Below are positions 1 through 11,653 of a DNA stretch of 64,000 bases, piece after piece (position 1 is the first letter of the stretch; each line of letters starts with the position of its first letter). The stretch is taken from the NCBI GenBank assembly GCA_964398315.1, contig CAYNMV010000003.1:1-64000 (forward strand). The letters run 5' to 3'. The DNA comes from JADLCB01 sp964398315 (GTDB lineage: Bacteria > Planctomycetota > Phycisphaerae > Tepidisphaerales > Tepidisphaeraceae). The translations under genes and the position numbers were made by a program. Below the pieces are notes generated by a model. It saw only the letters and a program-made list of their open reading frames with translations, did not search any database and was not told the DNA's origin.

Positions 1-2474
<2,474 letters not shown>

Positions 2475-2610
2475 GGGAAAATCTTGAGCCGCGCTTCCGG
2501 CGGAATTGCCGGATAGTGACTGTACGCCTGCACTACCGTCAGGTTCAAGCCGGCAGCGTAAGGAAAATGTACGGAGACTCAAGTACCCGCGATGGCAGCG
2601 GCAAAAATTC

Positions 2611-3108
2611 TCATTCCGGGGGATGGGGCCGGTTGCCCAGGGCCTCCATCAGCCGCTGGCGGTCGAGCACTTTCATCAGCGGCAGCAGGTCGGGGATGCA
2701 CTCGATGGCGAAGTCGGTCAACTGGCTGCGCACCACCGACTGGAGCTGCTCAGGCGTCCAGGGCTTGGCGATGTAGTGGTGCAGATCGGCTTCGTTGATG
2801 GCCTTGATGGTGTCGGCCAGGCCCGCCTGGGCGGTGACCAGCACCTTGCGGGCCTTGCGCGTGCGGGGGTCCTTGTTGAGCGCGGTCAAAAAGTCGATGC
2901 CGCTGAGGCCCGGCATGACATGGTCGGCCAGCACCAGCGCCAGCTTGCCGCCCTGCTCAATGAACGGGTCGATGATGCTGCGGGCATCGGCGGCGTTCTC
3001 GGCCGGTTCAATGCGGAAAGCGGCGGCGAACGGCTCCAGATCGCGGATCAACGCATCCAGCACCGGCCGTTCATCTTCGATGCACACGATCAGGTAGGGC
3101 TGTTTCAT
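2611..3108 (-). CDS. Single-domain response regulator (CheY-like receiver)
   Basis: Phospho-receiver protein of 165 residues with no output domain. It has the acidic pair after the first strand (CIEDE), the phospho-acceptor Asp in LADHVMPG, the Thr switch residue in VTAQAG and the conserved Lys in IAKPW. About 40 residues follow the receiver and contain no recognisable DNA-binding or enzymatic domain. The ATG overlaps the stop of the upstream histidine kinase by four bases (ATGA), so the two are translationally coupled and this is the likely kinase partner. With no output domain it may act by protein contact or as a phosphate relay. The receiver call is firm; the downstream target is unknown. 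Confidence 0.88.
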   Translation of the reverse strand: MKQPYLIVCIEDERPVLDALIRDLEPFAAAFRIEPAENAADARSIIDPFIEQGGKLALVLADHVMPGLSGIDFLTALNKDPRTRKARKVLVTAQAGLADTIKAINEADLHHYIAKPWTPEQLQSVVRSQLTDFAIECIPDLLPLMKVLDRQRLMEALGNRPHPPE

Positions 3109-5105
3109 CTGGCCTGTTCCTCTCTCAACTGGGTCGGCAGGATCACCTCAACGCACGTGCGGCCGGGGATGGAGTCAATGCGGATCTGTCCGCGATGGCG
3201 GGAGATGATCTGCCGGCAGATCAGCAGCCCCATGCCCAGCCCGAAACCGGTGCCGCCGCGCTTGGTGGTGAAATTCAGGTCAAATACGCGCTGCAGATCC
3301 TCAGGCGGGATGCCCGGTCCATTATCAATAATACGCACCGCCACCCGCCCATCATCCAGCAGCGCGGTCTCGAGGGTCAACTCGCCGCGGTTGTCCATCG
3401 CCTCCAGGGCATTGGCGATGAGGTTTGTCCACACCTGGTTCAACTGGGCCGGCCAGCCGGAAATGGTGGGGATCTCTCCGTATCGCCGGCGAACCCGCAC
3501 ATCCTGCAGGCGGACATTGAACAGCCGCAGCGTGTCTTCCAGCCCCTCGTGCAGATCCACATCCGCCAGTCGCTCTTCACCGCGGGCATAGGATCGCAAG
3601 CTCTTGACAATGGCGCTGATCTGCTCGCCGCTGCTGCGGATGTTGCGCAGGGAGATGCCCAACTGGTATGCCCGCTCATACATCTCCAGGCGCTGAGCAC
3701 GGGTATCGGCCCGGTCCTGCCCGAACATGCTGCGGTAGGCATCCAGCGTAAAGATCCCCACGTTAATCAGCCGCCGGGCCAGCGCTTCATCGCCCAGGGC
3801 GGCGGCCAGTTCATCCCGGCAGCGGCGCAACTGATTGGTCGGTAAAGGCGACTGCGTGAGGGCGCGCTGAACGGCCGCGCACAGCGCTTCGCCTTCAGGC
3901 AAATGGCGGATGAGCTGGGAGGCATCCTCAACTACGTAATCGGCCGCCCGCGTGATGGCCGTGGCCGGGTTGTTCAGTTCATGGCCCACGCCCGCCACAA
4001 GCTGGCCGAGGGTGGCCATTTTCTCCTGCTCAATCAGGCGCGCCTGGGCATCGCGCAGCTGGCGCAGGGCCTCGGCCAGGTGATCGCGCTCGGCGGCCAG
4101 GGCGCTGTTGAGATCCTCGATCTGCAACTGCAGTTCCACGATCCGCCGCAGGCGCTTGCCCAGCGAGCGCACGTGCACCGTCAGGAAAAACAGCAGCAGC
4201 GCCGGCTCCCGTTGCAGGGCATCATCCAGTTCGCTCCAGGTGAGATGGATCGCGGTGACGGGCGTGATGGCGCGAGCGGTGAAGAAGGTCTTCTGCCGGC
4301 CGGCCAGGGCCAGCAGGCCCACGATCCGCCCGACCGACTTGCTGTGAAAGACGATTTCGCGCCCGCCGCTGAAGCGCGTCAGCTCGACGATCCCATCAAT
4401 CGTGATCCAGATGCCATCGATCTGGTCATCCTCCCGAAACAGGACCGTCCCGGCCGGCACATGCTGGAGCGGCGGGTTATCCAGGGCGGATTGCAGCAAC
4501 TGGAGCATCTGCGCTTCAGCGGCATCATCACTGAGACGGGTGGCCGACAGGATCGAGTGGCGCAGCATGCGCAGCTCGCCATCCAGGGCGCGGCTGGCCT
4601 GCTTGGCCTGGGCCAGGGCGCTGGCCAGCAGGCGGGGATCGAGCACCTGGCACAGCCGCGTCAGCGCTTCCGGCTGATACTCGATGATGTACTCGGTGAG
4701 CAGCTCCCGCGCGGTGGCGATCAGCTCATCGCGGTTGTCCACCTGCTCCACCAGGGCATCGGCGGCGGAGGGAATCTCATCGGCGGCCAGCGCCAGCAGG
4801 CGGGGATACGCCTGCTCCTCCTCGCGACGCATCGATGGCGGAAGGGCAGCGCTGTCCATCGCGGCAGCGCTGCCGACAATCACCGCCACCGCCGCCCGCT
4901 CTCCGGCCAGTATCTGCATGCGCTGTGCGGCATCGTCCAGGGTGGGCACCTGTTCCAGCTCAACCAGCGGCTCCAGCGCCGGGCGCAGTAGGGCCGTTGC
5001 CGCTGCGCCGGCCTCGCCGACGCACAGCACGACAAAACGCTCGACCGATGGCCGTGAAACGGGCATGAGCAGTTGTCCGGATGCGTTACAGTCCAGGAGC
5101 ATCAT
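3105..5105 (-). CDS. Sensor histidine kinase with N-terminal cyclic-nucleotide-binding-type domain
   Basis: Two-component sensor kinase of about 666 residues. The N-terminal ~120 residues look like a degenerate receiver. A cNMP-binding-type beta-roll follows at about 211-318 (GTVLFREDDQIDGIW, then VGLLALAG). A coiled coil (QLQIEDLNSALAAERDHL) leads to the H-box GVGHELNNPATAI near residue 373, with the phospho-acceptor His. The ATPase domain shows the N-box NLIANALEAM, DNGPGIP and GTGFGLGMGL. No membrane segment is evident, so the protein is probably cytoplasmic. The frame extends upstream to 5195, but that would run into the preceding transporter gene; I chose the ATGATG at 5105, which has GCAGG just upstream. 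The stop overlaps the response regulator start. The ligand of the cNMP-type domain cannot be read from sequence. Confidence 0.85.
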   Translation of the reverse strand: MMLLDCNASGQLLMPVSRPSVERFVVLCVGEAGAAATALLRPALEPLVELEQVPTLDDAAQRMQILAGERAAVAVIVGSAAAMDSAALPPSMRREEEQAYPRLLALAADEIPSAADALVEQVDNRDELIATARELLTEYIIEYQPEALTRLCQVLDPRLLASALAQAKQASRALDGELRMLRHSILSATRLSDDAAEAQMLQLLQSALDNPPLQHVPAGTVLFREDDQIDGIWITIDGIVELTRFSGGREIVFHSKSVGRIVGLLALAGRQKTFFTARAITPVTAIHLTWSELDDALQREPALLLFFLTVHVRSLGKRLRRIVELQLQIEDLNSALAAERDHLAEALRQLRDAQARLIEQEKMATLGQLVAGVGHELNNPATAITRAADYVVEDASQLIRHLPEGEALCAAVQRALTQSPLPTNQLRRCRDELAAALGDEALARRLINVGIFTLDAYRSMFGQDRADTRAQRLEMYERAYQLGISLRNIRSSGEQISAIVKSLRSYARGEERLADVDLHEGLEDTLRLFNVRLQDVRVRRRYGEIPTISGWPAQLNQVWTNLIANALEAMDNRGELTLETALLDDGRVAVRIIDNGPGIPPEDLQRVFDLNFTTKRGGTGFGLGMGLLICRQIISRHRGQIRIDSIPGRTCVEVILPTQLREEQAR

Positions 5106-5151
5106 ATCGCCTGCGGCCGGCATCTGTCGTCGGGTATCGGTTCGGAGGGTA

Positions 5152-6612
5152 TCAGCTCGGAATGATGCCCAGCAGCTTCCAGAACCAGGGGCCAAGGGTC
5201 ACGAACAGGCCCCAGGTGATCACGCCGATCAGGCTGCCCACGATCGCCATGTCCTTCACCTTGACCTCACCGGTGCTGAATGCGATGGCGTTGGGCGGGG
5301 TTGAGATCGGCAGGGCCATCGCCAGTGAGGAGCCGATGGCGATCCAGATGCCGGCCTCGATCGGGCTGATGGCCACTTCCGGGCTCTTGGCCAGGGCGAT
5401 GCCGATGGGCACCAGCAGGTTGGCGGTGGCGCTGTGGCTGATGAACGTGCCCATGGCCAGGGCGGCAAAGGCCAGCACCGCCACGATCACACGGTCGTTC
5501 ATGGTGTCCCAGGGGAACAGTCCGATGAACCACTTGTCCATTCCCGTCCGGCCGATGCCCAGGCCCAGGGCGATGCCCCCGGCGACCAGCCACAGGACAT
5601 GCCAGTCCAGTTGCTGCACGTCTTTGACGGTGAAAACGCGGGTGCACAGCAGCACCACCACCGGCACGAAGCCGATGATGTTGGAGTTGAACCCGTGCAG
5701 TGCTTCGGTCAGCCACAGGGCGACGGTCAGCACAAACGTGACATAAAAGATGATGGCCTTGGGGGACTTGTCGAACTGGCTGCTCAGCTCCAGTTCCACG
5801 CGCTTCTGGCGGCTGGGGAAAAAGAGGATCAGCAGCAGCCAGCAGATCACCAGGAAGACAAGCATGAAGGGCACCGCGCCCATCGTCCACTGCATAAAGG
5901 TGGGGATGGCGTAGGTCAGGCTCGGATCGGCGGCCTTAGCGCTGCTGAGGGCGCCAAGGGCAATGGCGTTGGGCGGTGTGCCGATGGGCGTGCCGATGCC
6001 GCCGATGTTGGCGGCGATCGGGATCGACAGCGCCAGGCCGGTGCGCATCTTGTCACCAGCGCCGTAACGGGCCATCACCGGGATGGCGACGGCCATCATG
6101 GTGGCGGTGGTGGCGGTGTTGCTCATGAACATCGAGAAGACGGCCGTCACCAGCATCAGCCCCAGCAGCACCATCGTGGGCCGGGTGCCGAAGGGCTTGA
6201 GAATCAGTCCGGCAAGGTTGCGGTCCAGTTGGAACTTCGACGCGCCGCCGGCCAGGAAGAACCCACCCAGGAACAGGATGATGACCGGGTCGGCCAGGGT
6301 CGCGAAGATATCCTTGTATTGCAGCAGGGCATCGGTCTGGAGGCCCTGTGTGAAAGCGGCGGGGGCCTGGCGGCTGAGCATCAGGATCATCAGCAGGATG
6401 ATCAGCATCGCCGTGGCGTGCATGGGCACCGCCTCACTGATCCAGAGCACGATCGCGAGAATGAAGATCGCGAACATGCGATGCCCGGCCGGGCTGAGTC
6501 CTTCGATCTGCACGAAGAACGGGATGCAGAAACCGATGATCCCCACGATCAGGCCAATGATCTGGGGGAGGGTCAGGGGAAACGGCCGGGGCGTTTTGAC
6601 TGCTGTCGCCAT
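5152..6612 (-). CDS. SLC13/DASS-family sodium:anion (dicarboxylate or sulfate) symporter
   Basis: Integral inner-membrane carrier of 486 residues with about 11-12 hydrophobic segments. It shows both inverted-repeat substrate/Na+ motifs of the DASS family: SNTATTATM in the first repeat and SHSATANLL in the second, each paired with a TPPNAIA motif (IGTPPNAIALG and ISTPPNAIAF). The second SNT motif is the variant SHS. Family members take up C4-dicarboxylates, citrate or sulfate with sodium; the sequence alone does not settle which. It is first in a leftward unit with the histidine kinase and response regulator, with a gap of about 46 bases, so the sensor pair may respond to or control this transporter. 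No clear Shine-Dalgarno is visible before the ATG. Confidence 0.9.
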   Translation of the reverse strand: MATAVKTPRPFPLTLPQIIGLIVGIIGFCIPFFVQIEGLSPAGHRMFAIFILAIVLWISEAVPMHATAMLIILLMILMLSRQAPAAFTQGLQTDALLQYKDIFATLADPVIILFLGGFFLAGGASKFQLDRNLAGLILKPFGTRPTMVLLGLMLVTAVFSMFMSNTATTATMMAVAIPVMARYGAGDKMRTGLALSIPIAANIGGIGTPIGTPPNAIALGALSSAKAADPSLTYAIPTFMQWTMGAVPFMLVFLVICWLLLILFFPSRQKRVELELSSQFDKSPKAIIFYVTFVLTVALWLTEALHGFNSNIIGFVPVVVLLCTRVFTVKDVQQLDWHVLWLVAGGIALGLGIGRTGMDKWFIGLFPWDTMNDRVIVAVLAFAALAMGTFISHSATANLLVPIGIALAKSPEVAISPIEAGIWIAIGSSLAMALPISTPPNAIAFSTGEVKVKDMAIVGSLIGVITWGLFVTLGPWFWKLLGIIPS

Positions 6613-6809
6613 AAAACGACACTTTCGCTAGGGAGTGTGGACGCCGGCGCGAAAACAGTCGGCCGGCCTTGCGGCTGTCCGCAGTGCCGATCATCATGCA
6701 GAGGCCGCAAGAACGATCAAGACAAACGGTGTGCTGGCTCACTCGCGAGGGGGTATTTTTTGGCGTGCAACACCGCCGGCACTGGCCGGTAGCATGTTGG
6801 GGAGACTGT

Positions 6810-7955
6810 ATGAAACACTTCCTCATGAAACACATCCTGGGTTGCGCTTGCGTGATGGTCGTCATCCTGCTGCCGGCGCTGGCCGGCCACGCCAGGGCCG
6901 AGGAGGCCGCGGCCAAGCCCAAGGTGGCCATCTTTCCCCTGGCCGGCGATGCCAAGGCAGACCTGCGCGACAAGGTGGGCTTTTCCCTGCGCAGCAAGCT
7001 GGATCGCGATGGAGCCTATGAGGTGATCGACGGCTATACCCTGGCCGATGCGGTGGCCGGCCGCACCGAGCCGGTGTCGCTCAAGACAGACCTGGCCGAG
7101 GTGCGCAAGCTGGCCGACAGCCTGGAGGCCGAGATTTTCATCTGGGGCGAACTGACCAACACCGCCAATGGCGCCACCCTGAAGGTGCGGGTGTTTGATA
7201 TCCTCCAGCTCGATCCCCAGCCGCACGAAATCTCCCGTGTGATCGCGCGCCCGACCGACCTGCGGTTCATCAGCGAGGAGATCCTCCAGGCGCTGCCGGG
7301 CGTGCGGCGGTTTGAGCATCCATCTGAGGTGGCGGTGCACCACGACCAGACCGCCGAGCAGCTGTGGCAATCCAACCCCAATCTCGTTGCCAACGGCGGA
7401 TTCGACGAGGATGGCAAGTGGGACTTCATCTACCTGAGCATCAAGCGCCCGATCAAGCTGGAAGCGCGCCTGCCGGCCCAGGATGAGGCGGTCATCACCG
7501 AGATCGAGGGCAATCGCGTGCTGGCGATGCGTCTCTCCCGCGAGGCGGCCGAGAGCAACGGCCTGGCGGTCCTTTCCCAGTCCATCCCCATCGAGCCGAA
7601 TACCCGCTATCGCCTCAGCTTCCGCTACAAGAGCGATGGGCCGCGCCTGCATGTGTTCGTCAAGGGCTACACGCTGTTTGACAACATCAAGGGGGAGAAG
7701 GTCGAGCGCGAGATCTATCGCCGCCAGGTGCCGCCCAGCGGCAAGACCGATGGGTGGGTCACGATTGTCGATGAGCTGAACCCCCAGCATGTGGCCTTCC
7801 CGGTCCAGACGCTTAAGGTTGATCTCTACGCCTATCTGCAACCGGGACTGGTGATGTTCGACGATGTGGTGCTCAAGGCGGTGGGCAAGCAGACCCGCCA
7901 GGCAAAAGACACGGCCCTCGATCAGCCCGTCACCCGTCCGGCCAGCCGCGATTGA
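6810..7955 (+). CDS. Exported protein: LpoB/TolB-N-like domain plus jelly-roll carbohydrate-binding-like domain
   Basis: 381 residues, start fixed by GGGGAG seven bases before ATG. An N-terminal signal peptide (MKHFLMKHILGCACVMVVIL, likely cut after HARA) exports it. Residues about 35-150 (VAIFPLAGDAKAD, then YEVIDGYTLADAV and IFIWGELT) have the alternating pattern of LpoB/TolB-N-type domains found in envelope proteins. The C-terminal half starts with NLVANGGFDEDGKWDF and contains NTRYRLSFRYKSDG, the form of a carbohydrate-binding beta-sandwich. It probably works in the periplasm or at the outer membrane; the ligand is unknown. It stands alone, divergent from the SLC13 unit. The domain reading is by pattern only. 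Confidence 0.75.
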   Translation: MKHFLMKHILGCACVMVVILLPALAGHARAEEAAAKPKVAIFPLAGDAKADLRDKVGFSLRSKLDRDGAYEVIDGYTLADAVAGRTEPVSLKTDLAEVRKLADSLEAEIFIWGELTNTANGATLKVRVFDILQLDPQPHEISRVIARPTDLRFISEEILQALPGVRRFEHPSEVAVHHDQTAEQLWQSNPNLVANGGFDEDGKWDFIYLSIKRPIKLEARLPAQDEAVITEIEGNRVLAMRLSREAAESNGLAVLSQSIPIEPNTRYRLSFRYKSDGPRLHVFVKGYTLFDNIKGEKVEREIYRRQVPPSGKTDGWVTIVDELNPQHVAFPVQTLKVDLYAYLQPGLVMFDDVVLKAVGKQTRQAKDTALDQPVTRPASRD

Positions 7956-8073
7956 TGGGAGTCGGGCCTGCCCGAGCGGCCCGCAGGCAATCCATCCTGA
8001 GGCTTCACCTGCCGGCCGCTCCCAGCACATCAGAGGGAAGGATCACACCCGATCCCGCGATGGCAGGCTGATC

Positions 8074-8119
8074 TTTTTTTTAAAAAAAAGTGGACCGGCG
8101 GCCAGATGTGTGTTATACT
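8074..8119 (+). promoter_or_regulatory. Strong-looking promoter with an upstream T8A8 tract and no gene downstream
   Basis: T8 (8074-8081) and A8 (8082-8089) lie directly upstream of a -35 TGGACC (8091-8096), a 17-base spacer and a -10 TATACT (8114-8119). The A/T tract sits where an UP element would. Start of transcription would be near 8126. The next rightward gene starts at 11654 and there is no coding frame in between on this strand, so this is an orphan promoter. Confidence 0.5.
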
Positions 8120-8317
8120 TATGTTAGGTCGCCGTGGTGGTGGCCTGACCTGCGTCTCCTGTCTCTCAAGTCTTTACCAGGTCTTGATTTAGAGCGATCT
8201 GTCTGCCCCTGCCCGCCTCAATGACACTCCAGCTATACGCGCAACCGACTGAAATGCCTGGACTTGGAGCAGATGTGTAAAAATGTCGCCGCTTGGATTG
8301 CGGCGGGGGGCCATCCA
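8120..8317 (+). other. Gene-free structured stretch, possible small RNA
   Basis: No coding frame can be supported here. Read rightward from the promoter it contains a hairpin near 8126-8152 (AGGTC...GACCT with inner GCC/GGC) and a long-range stem: CAAGTC (8167-8172) plus CAGG (8178-8181) pair with CCTG plus GACTTG (8257-8266). No T-run terminator is visible on this strand. This supports a structured transcript but does not prove one. Confidence 0.3.
8279..8305 (-). terminator. Intrinsic terminator of the App1-like gene
   Basis: Read leftward, stem CGCCGC/GCGGCG with a seven-base loop (8287-8305) is followed by five T (8279-8283). It lies just past the stop codon of the App1-like gene. Confidence 0.7.
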
Positions 8318-9481
8318 TCACATCGGATCGGGCCGGGCGGCATCACGGGCGGTGTCTTCGGTGACTTCATCCACCCCGCCCGAGGCGATCAGGCCCAGTG
8401 ATGCGGCGTGGTGGGCGATCTCCGCGCTGGTGCGCACCAGGCGCATGGGAACGCCCATCGCCTCGGCCTCACGCGCGAAGCTGCGCACGCGCTCGTCCCG
8501 CTCGTGCGGCCGGGCCGGATCGATATCACGAATGTAAATCGCCGCGATACGCCCCTGATGACGACGAACAGCCTCACAATACAGGTGGGCATCCTGCTGC
8601 CCGGAATCACCGATCAGGATGAACGGCAGATTGGGATAGGCCGCCAGGATCCGCTCGGCGTTGTCCAGCTTGTGCCAGTGTCCGCGTGCGTGGGTGAGGC
8701 GGCGGGCCAGGCCGATATCCCGCAGGATCAGCGGGCCGAGGGGAATGTTGTTCAGCTCCAGGAACTGCCGGAGGAGGTCGTAGAGGTTCCATGCGGAACT
8801 GGAGACATAAAAGATCGGATTGCCTTCGGGCGCTGCCTCGGTGCCCAGGCCGCGCTGGAAGGCGTGATACAACTCGGCCACCCCCTGCAGGGGCTTGCGC
8901 GTGCGTACGTTGCCCAGGAGCGTGAGCCGCAGCGCGGTGATGAGATCGGTGATGTGGGTATGGATGACGGTGTCATCCATATCGCTGATGACCCCGAAAC
9001 GGGCCGTGGGCGGCGGGATCAGGATCTGCCCGACCGCCTTCACCCCAGCGCATTCAACCGCCACATCGTGCCAGCCCGGTGCGGGCGGCTGCTCGAAGTG
9101 GAACTCAAAGTTGAAGTACCCCTCATCATCGCTCTCATCGTGATAGGTTTTCCCGGCGAAGGTGGCCCGGACCGGTACGCCGGGCACTTCGGCAGTGGCC
9201 CAGCGCTGCCAGGTGGCGAAGAGGTTGGCCCACCAGTGGTTGACGATGCGCGGGCCGCCACGCAGCGGATCGGAGAGGATGCGCCCGCCGATCCATGCCA
9301 TCTGCCCGTTGCCGTAGCCGGTGTAGGGCAGCACCTGCTTGACCGCCCCGAAGCCCAGGGCGCGCTTAAGCCGATACCAGCCGCGATCGATGCCATCCTC
9401 GATCAGCACCAGCGCGTTGTGCATCCGCGGCGGCTTGCCGGCACGCGGCAGGGGATGAGGGCGTTTGACGGCGTCGCTCAC
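8318..9481 (-). CDS. App1/DUF2183-family phosphatase
   Basis: HAD-type phosphatase related to the catalytic domain of yeast App1 phosphatidate phosphatase. The signature ISDMDDTVIHTH (DxDxT, near residue 165) supplies the nucleophile Asp. Later HAD-like motifs are VSSSAWNLYD and LIGDSGQQDAHLY. The N-terminal part holds a beta-sandwich-like stretch (VPVRATFAGKTYHD, then GYFNFEFHFE), also typical of the family. Substrate is probably a phospholipid such as phosphatidate, known from App1 only. Start: the frame is open to a TTG at 9550, but that codon lies inside the terminator hairpin of the upstream gene. GTG at 9481 has AAGG just before it; ATG at 9424 is the alternative. Family confident, start uncertain. 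Confidence 0.85.
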   Translation of the reverse strand: MSDAVKRPHPLPRAGKPPRMHNALVLIEDGIDRGWYRLKRALGFGAVKQVLPYTGYGNGQMAWIGGRILSDPLRGGPRIVNHWWANLFATWQRWATAEVPGVPVRATFAGKTYHDESDDEGYFNFEFHFEQPPAPGWHDVAVECAGVKAVGQILIPPPTARFGVISDMDDTVIHTHITDLITALRLTLLGNVRTRKPLQGVAELYHAFQRGLGTEAAPEGNPIFYVSSSAWNLYDLLRQFLELNNIPLGPLILRDIGLARRLTHARGHWHKLDNAERILAAYPNLPFILIGDSGQQDAHLYCEAVRRHQGRIAAIYIRDIDPARPHERDERVRSFAREAEAMGVPMRLVRTSAEIAHHAASLGLIASGGVDEVTEDTARDAARPDPM

Positions 9482-9503
9482 GGGCCTTGGTCGGTGCGGA
9501 GAC

Positions 9504-9553
9504 AAAAAACGCTTGCGGCTCAGCAGGGGGATGGCCCTGTTGAACCGCAAGCG
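9504..9553 (-). terminator. Intrinsic terminator after the large membrane-protein gene
   Basis: Leftward, CGCTTGCGG (complement of 9545-9553) pairs perfectly with CCGCAAGCG (complement of 9510-9518), with an inner CAGGG/CCCTG stem, followed by six T (9504-9509). It begins 17 bases past the stop at 9570. Confidence 0.88.
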
Positions 9554-9569
9554 CGTGGTCGATCAGACA

Positions 9570-11471
9570 CTATGACTGCGGCGGATTTGACTGATCCTCC
9601 TTCGGCTGATCGGCCCTGGCCTGATCGCCCTCCGCCGGCGGCGGCTCAGTGGCCGCAGAGGCATCCGATGCCGGCGGCGCATCGGGCGCTGGCGCGTCGG
9701 GCGCCGGTGCATCAGGCGGGGCGGAAGCGGACGGCGCTGCGGGCGGCTCGACCGGGGGCGGTGTCACCGTGCCGGTGCTGCTTGAAGGGGCGGCGCCGCT
9801 GGTCGTTGGCGTGTCCGCTGTCGCGCTGGCCGTGGATGCATCGCCAGAGGCGGGGGCCGCCGGCGGGGTGGCCTGCGGTCCGGGGGCCGGCGGGGTTTCG
9901 GTGAACTCTTCGTCGAACTGCTCGACGTAGACATCGTCCATCTCGGTGGCATCCACCTCCCGACGGATCAGGTAGTAGATGATCGTGTTGGCCGAGAAGT
10001 AGAAGCTGATGGCAAACGCTCCCAGCATCCCGATCAGCAGGTACACCCAGAAGGCCACCAGCCACGCACCGGTGGTTTCGCCGGGGCCCAGTGCCAGGGT
10101 GTTGAAGTCATACGGCAGGTTGTCCCAGGTGGGCGTGGGCCACATCTCCAGCCAGCTTTCGTTGCCGTTGTAGGCGGTCTTGAACAGGCCGCAATTGACG
10201 AAGCGGTGGGTCAGCAGCAGTGTCAGGAAGATGAAGAAGCGGACGAACAGGTAGGTCAGCGCTCCGTAGACCAGCGCCACCGCCGTGTAGAAGGCCATCT
10301 TCCACGGCCGGGCGTACAGGTAGCTGAAGCTGCGGCTGATGGCGTCGAAGCTGTCGGAGCCCTCCACCGCGATGGTCGGATACATCAGGTTGAACCCGCC
10401 AATCAGCCCCAGCAGCACCAGCGTCATGACGATCCCGGCCGCCAGCGCCAGGAAGAATGTCAGACCGATGAGAATCGGGCCAATGAACGGGATGTTGCCC
10501 ACCAGCGCGCCCAGGAACACCAGGAAGCCGATGCCGACGATGATCAGCAGCGGGATGATCGGCGCGAAGACAAAGCTCAGGAGCTTGCCGCCGGAGAACT
10601 TCAGCGCCGCCCGGATCGAGATCTTTTCATCGCGGGCGGCATGGACCGCGGCGATGCGGGCGATCGCGCCGCCAAACAGGCCCCACACGATCAGGAAGAA
10701 GACCAGGAAGATGAAAAAGTAAACCGGATGGGCCATCAACAGCCATGATGGGCCGGTGACGATGAAGTGATAGATGTTGCCCAGGACACCATTGCCGGCG
10801 CCCCAGTTCCAGTCCAGCACGTTGCCGACCAGGGCATCGACCTGTTTGACTTCATAGTCAAAGAGGGTGATGAAGATGCCGCGGCCGTGTATCCGGCTGG
10901 CATCGGCCAGGTGCCGGTTGGCGGTGGCGTAGGCCTCGCGCACCGTATCGCGGTAATTGGCCTCAGCGGTTGCGCGGGCCTTGGCTTTATCATCGCCCTC
11001 GCGCTCGTTGGCGGCTTCGAGCGCCTTGTCGCGCGCAGCCCGGGCCTCCTTGATGCGATTGTCCAGGGCATCGTCGATCTTGTCCTTCAGTTCGCCAAAG
11101 CGCTTGCCTTCCCTGGCAGCATTGGAGGCTTCTTCGCTGCGCGACTCAAAGACCTGGTACTGCACCAGCAGATCCAGGTAGCGATTGGCCGCGGCCCGGC
11201 GGACAGACTCCCGCTGCTTGCGCAGTTGCTCCATCGCATGGGGCTTGCCGGCCAGGGTGGCATACGCCTCCACCTCGCCATCCACCGCCAGGTGGCTGTT
11301 TGGCCAGATCCGGTCGAGCAGCCGCCCGCCCAAGTAGAGCGACAGCAGCAGCATCAGCCCCAGGATCAGCTTCGATGGGTGGATCGCCAGCCGGAAACTG
11401 CGGAACAGATGGGTAAATGCGAATGTCTCACGCCAGTTGATGCCCGAGAGGGTCATCCGTTCATCCGCCAT
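9570..11471 (-). CDS. Multi-pass membrane protein with coiled-coil loop and Pro/Ala-rich tail, function unknown
   Basis: 633 residues, start ATG with AAAGGAG eight bases upstream. One membrane helix near residue 35-50 is followed by a charged, helical stretch (about 70-205; repeated Lys/Arg/Glu/Ala as in KDKIDDALDNRIKEARAARD), then about six hydrophobic segments (about 235-500), and a C-terminal low-complexity tail rich in Pro, Ala, Thr and Asp (about 525-633). I recognise no enzyme motif. The charged region probably forms a soluble coiled-coil domain between helix 1 and the rest. It has its own promoter (11508-11535) and terminator, so it is a single-gene unit. It looks like a lineage-specific membrane protein. 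Confidence 0.75.
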   Translation of the reverse strand: MADERMTLSGINWRETFAFTHLFRSFRLAIHPSKLILGLMLLLSLYLGGRLLDRIWPNSHLAVDGEVEAYATLAGKPHAMEQLRKQRESVRRAAANRYLDLLVQYQVFESRSEEASNAAREGKRFGELKDKIDDALDNRIKEARAARDKALEAANEREGDDKAKARATAEANYRDTVREAYATANRHLADASRIHGRGIFITLFDYEVKQVDALVGNVLDWNWGAGNGVLGNIYHFIVTGPSWLLMAHPVYFFIFLVFFLIVWGLFGGAIARIAAVHAARDEKISIRAALKFSGGKLLSFVFAPIIPLLIIVGIGFLVFLGALVGNIPFIGPILIGLTFFLALAAGIVMTLVLLGLIGGFNLMYPTIAVEGSDSFDAISRSFSYLYARPWKMAFYTAVALVYGALTYLFVRFFIFLTLLLTHRFVNCGLFKTAYNGNESWLEMWPTPTWDNLPYDFNTLALGPGETTGAWLVAFWVYLLIGMLGAFAISFYFSANTIIYYLIRREVDATEMDDVYVEQFDEEFTETPPAPGPQATPPAAPASGDASTASATADTPTTSGAAPSSSTGTVTPPPVEPPAAPSASAPPDAPAPDAPAPDAPPASDASAATEPPPAEGDQARADQPKEDQSNPPQS

Positions 11472-11507
11472 GGACGGATCTCCTTTCCCTTATTTGATCT
11501 TGTGCAA

Positions 11508-11535
11508 AGTATAGTGAGACCGCGACTTGAGTAAA
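11508..11535 (-). promoter_or_regulatory. Promoter of the large membrane-protein gene
   Basis: Leftward: -35 TTTACT (complement of 11530-11535), 16-base spacer, -10 TATACT (complement of 11508-11513), then a 5' leader of about 30 bases with AAAGGAG before the ATG at 11471. Confidence 0.6.
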
Positions 11536-11653
11536 CAGACGAAGCCGCAGCAAACAGGAAACATCTCCGCCATGGCCGGATCGCACCGGCCCTGGTGGCA
11601 ATTGCCCCAGGCCAGGTTGACCCGCCGGGCCGGGCAGATAATGTGCGCGTTCT

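Noticed and set aside
8071..8090. T8A8 tract as terminator of the 6810-7955 gene
   Set aside because: There is no GC-rich stem directly before the T-run; the position relative to TGGACC/TATACT fits an upstream promoter element better.
9482..9550. TTG start giving a longer App1-like protein
   Set aside because: The codon lies within the terminator hairpin of the upstream gene (9504-9553).
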